A DNA stretch of 64,000 nucleotides from positions 124,001-188,000 of the forward strand of contig CAMVGT010000001.1 in the NCBI GenBank assembly GCA_947167125.1, read 5' to 3'. Source of the stretch: an uncultured Erysipelotrichaceae bacterium. GTDB lineage: Bacteria > Bacillota_I > Bacilli_A > Erysipelotrichales > Erysipelotrichaceae. The notes beneath the pieces were generated by a model. That model saw only the letters and a program-made list of their open reading frames with translations, was not told the DNA's origin and searched no databases. Of the stretch, positions 62,623-64,000 are shown piece after piece (the stretch's first letter is position 1; every line of letters begins with the position of its first letter). The translations under genes were made by a program, and so were the position numbers.

Positions 62623-64000
62623 TTAATCGGCAATGGCGTTGCCGGTGTAGAGCTGATAGTATCTGCCCTTCTTGTCCAGCAGGTCCATATGATTGCCGCG
62701 TTCAATGATTCTTCCCTGTTCAAGAACCATGATGCAGTCGGAGTTTCTGACTGTGGAAAGACGGTGGGCGATGACAAAGGTTGTTCTGCCTTTCATCAAA
62801 GCATCCATTCCTTCCTGAACCAGTTTCTCGGTACGGGAGTCGATCGAGGATGTCGCTTCATCCAGAATCATTGCGGGCGGATCGGCAACTGCGCATCTTG
62901 CGATTGCCAGAAGCTGCCGCTGACCCTGTGAGAGGTTGCCGCCGTCTCCCTTGAGCATCGTGTTATAGCCTTCCGGAAGCCTTCGGATAAAGCCGTCCGC
63001 TCTTGCCAGTCTTGCGGCTGCGATGCATTCCTCATCGGTCGCATCCAGTCTGCCGTAACGGATATTGTCCATAACGGTTCCGGTGAACAGATGCGTATCC
63101 TGGAGAACCATGCCGAGCGATCTTCTCAGATCCGGCTTTTTGATCTTGTTGATATTGATGTCATCGAAGCGGATCTTTCCGTCATCGATGTCATAGAAGC
63201 GGTTGATCAGGTTGGTGATGGTGGTCTTGCCGGCACCGGTGGAACCGACAAAGGCAATCTTCTGACCCGGTTTGGCGGCGATGTCGATATCATGCAGGAT
63301 CGTCTTGCGGCCGTCATAGGAGAAGTCCACATCGAGAAGATCGACTTTTCCCTGCAGTCTCTGATAGGTAACGGTGCCTTCCGCCTTGTGCGGATGTCTC
63401 CATGCCCACATGCCGGTATTCTTCTTTGTTTCTTTGATCTCGCCGTTTTCATCCTCTTCAATATTGACCAGTTCAACATAGCCTTCATCAAATTCGGACG
63501 GTTCATCCATCATCGCAAAGACACGCTCCGCACCTGCCATCGCGTTGACGATCGAGGCAAACTGCTGGGAGATCTGGGTGATCGGCATTGTGAAGCTGCG
63601 GTTGAGGGAAAGGAAGGAAACAAGGGATCCGAGTGTCAGTCCGAAAAGACCGTTCAGTGCGATCACGCCGCCGGCCACCGCGATCAGAACATAGGAAATG
63701 TTTCCGAGGTTGGCCATAACCGGCATCATGATGTTCGCATACATATTCGCGTTGGCTGCGTTTTCACGCAGTTCGCCATTCAGCTTTTCAAATCCCTGAA
63801 TGGACTTTTCCTCATGGTTGAATACTTTGACAACCTTCTGTCCCGACAGCATTTCCTCAATATAGCCATTGACTGCACCGAGTGATTTCTGCTGCTGGAT
63901 GAAGTAGTTTCTGGACTGTCCGCCGAGTTTGCCTGAGACAAACAGCATGACAGCGATCATGCACAATGAGATGCATGTGAGCGGAATATTGAGCATGACC
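62623..64000 (-). CDS. ABC exporter, permease-ATPase fusion (partial, cut at right edge)
   Basis: The visible C-terminal part (about 458 residues) has the last membrane helices of an ABC exporter and a full nucleotide-binding domain. This shows Walker A VGSTGAGKTT, Q-loop VLQDTHLF, signature LSQGQ, Walker B MILDEATSS and switch His in VIAHRLS. The reading frame runs off the window with the first helices missing, so the apparent Met near 63996 is not the start. An unusual charged insert (about 195-235) separates the two domains. The substrate is unknown; such proteins often act as heterodimers. Confidence 0.95.
   Translation of the reverse strand, partial: VMLNIPLTCISLCMIAVMLFVSGKLGGQSRNYFIQQQKSLGAVNGYIEEMLSGQKVVKVFNHEEKSIQGFEKLNGELRENAANANMYANIMMPVMANLGNISYVLIAVAGGVIALNGLFGLTLGSLVSFLSLNRSFTMPITQISQQFASIVNAMAGAERVFAMMDEPSEFDEGYVELVNIEEDENGEIKETKKNTGMWAWRHPHKAEGTVTYQRLQGKVDLLDVDFSYDGRKTILHDIDIAAKPGQKIAFVGSTGAGKTTITNLINRFYDIDDGKIRFDDININKIKKPDLRRSLGMVLQDTHLFTGTVMDNIRYGRLDATDEECIAAARLARADGFIRRLPEGYNTMLKGDGGNLSQGQRQLLAIARCAVADPPAMILDEATSSIDSRTEKLVQEGMDALMKGRTTFVIAHRLSTVRNSDCIMVLEQGRIIERGNHMDLLDKKGRYYQLYTGNAIAD

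Overview
The window looks like chromosomal sequence from a low-to-mid GC Firmicute, most likely Erysipelotrichia (inference). The basis is strong AGGAGG-type ribosome sites, intrinsic terminators after most operons, T-box, cobalamin and manganese RNA leaders, a CIRCE operator, ECF sigma/anti-sigma cassettes, RpiR regulators, sucrose-type PTS and 6-phospho-beta-glucosidase genes, and FtsH/PDF/Lgt sequences of Firmicute type. No rRNA, tRNA, prophage, insertion sequence or CRISPR array was seen. The right edge cuts an ABC exporter, and the left edge may cut the start of an RpiR regulator.

Layout. 0-9 kb: RpiR regulator, a protein with a degenerate diadenylate-cyclase-like domain, ftsH behind a CIRCE site, an ECF sigma/anti-sigma/DUF4349 cassette, lgt, a DUF308 membrane protein and a 2-hydroxyacid dehydrogenase. 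8.8-9.2 kb: a regular array of 11 hairpins joined by 18-nt linkers, with a near-consensus promoter and a terminator on the minus strand; this is read here as a new structured RNA and is the most unusual object in the window. 9.4-18 kb: PAP2 phosphatase, orphan response regulator, ald-GNAT, rubredoxin, a second RpiR regulator, galE, and an XRE regulator with a phosphate-binding-like protein. 18-34 kb: pyrBI with a leader-peptide attenuator, then a complete arginine operon argGHCJBDF-carAB behind a T-box, whose last gene is a CarB-DapF fusion. 34-41 kb: fructokinase/sucrose PTS divergent pair, a PHP phosphatase, an acetyltransferase and a LysR regulator. 41-49 kb: metA-metF-MetH activation protein-metH with a leader-peptide attenuator, facing a cobalamin-riboswitch operon for B12 uptake, then a PurF-like gene. 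50-56 kb: a second ECF cassette whose anti-sigma-like protein carries an extracellular C39-like peptidase domain, an ACP-like protein, a small membrane protein, an iron-sulfur aldo/keto reductase and a 6-phospho-beta-glucosidase. 56-64 kb: flavodoxin, cysK-cysE behind a leader peptide with three consecutive Cys codons, a large membrane protein behind a yybP-ykoY (manganese) riboswitch, peptide deformylase, a HAD phosphatase and the ABC exporter.

Functional links. Cysteine (cysKE), methionine (metA, metF, metH), B12 uptake, arginine and pyrimidine synthesis each have their own RNA-level sensing device. CarAB feeds both arginine and pyrimidine synthesis although it lies in the arginine operon. 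MetH needs cobalamin, and the adjacent convergent operon probably imports it. The two ECF cassettes encode paralogous sigma factors of identical predicted length.
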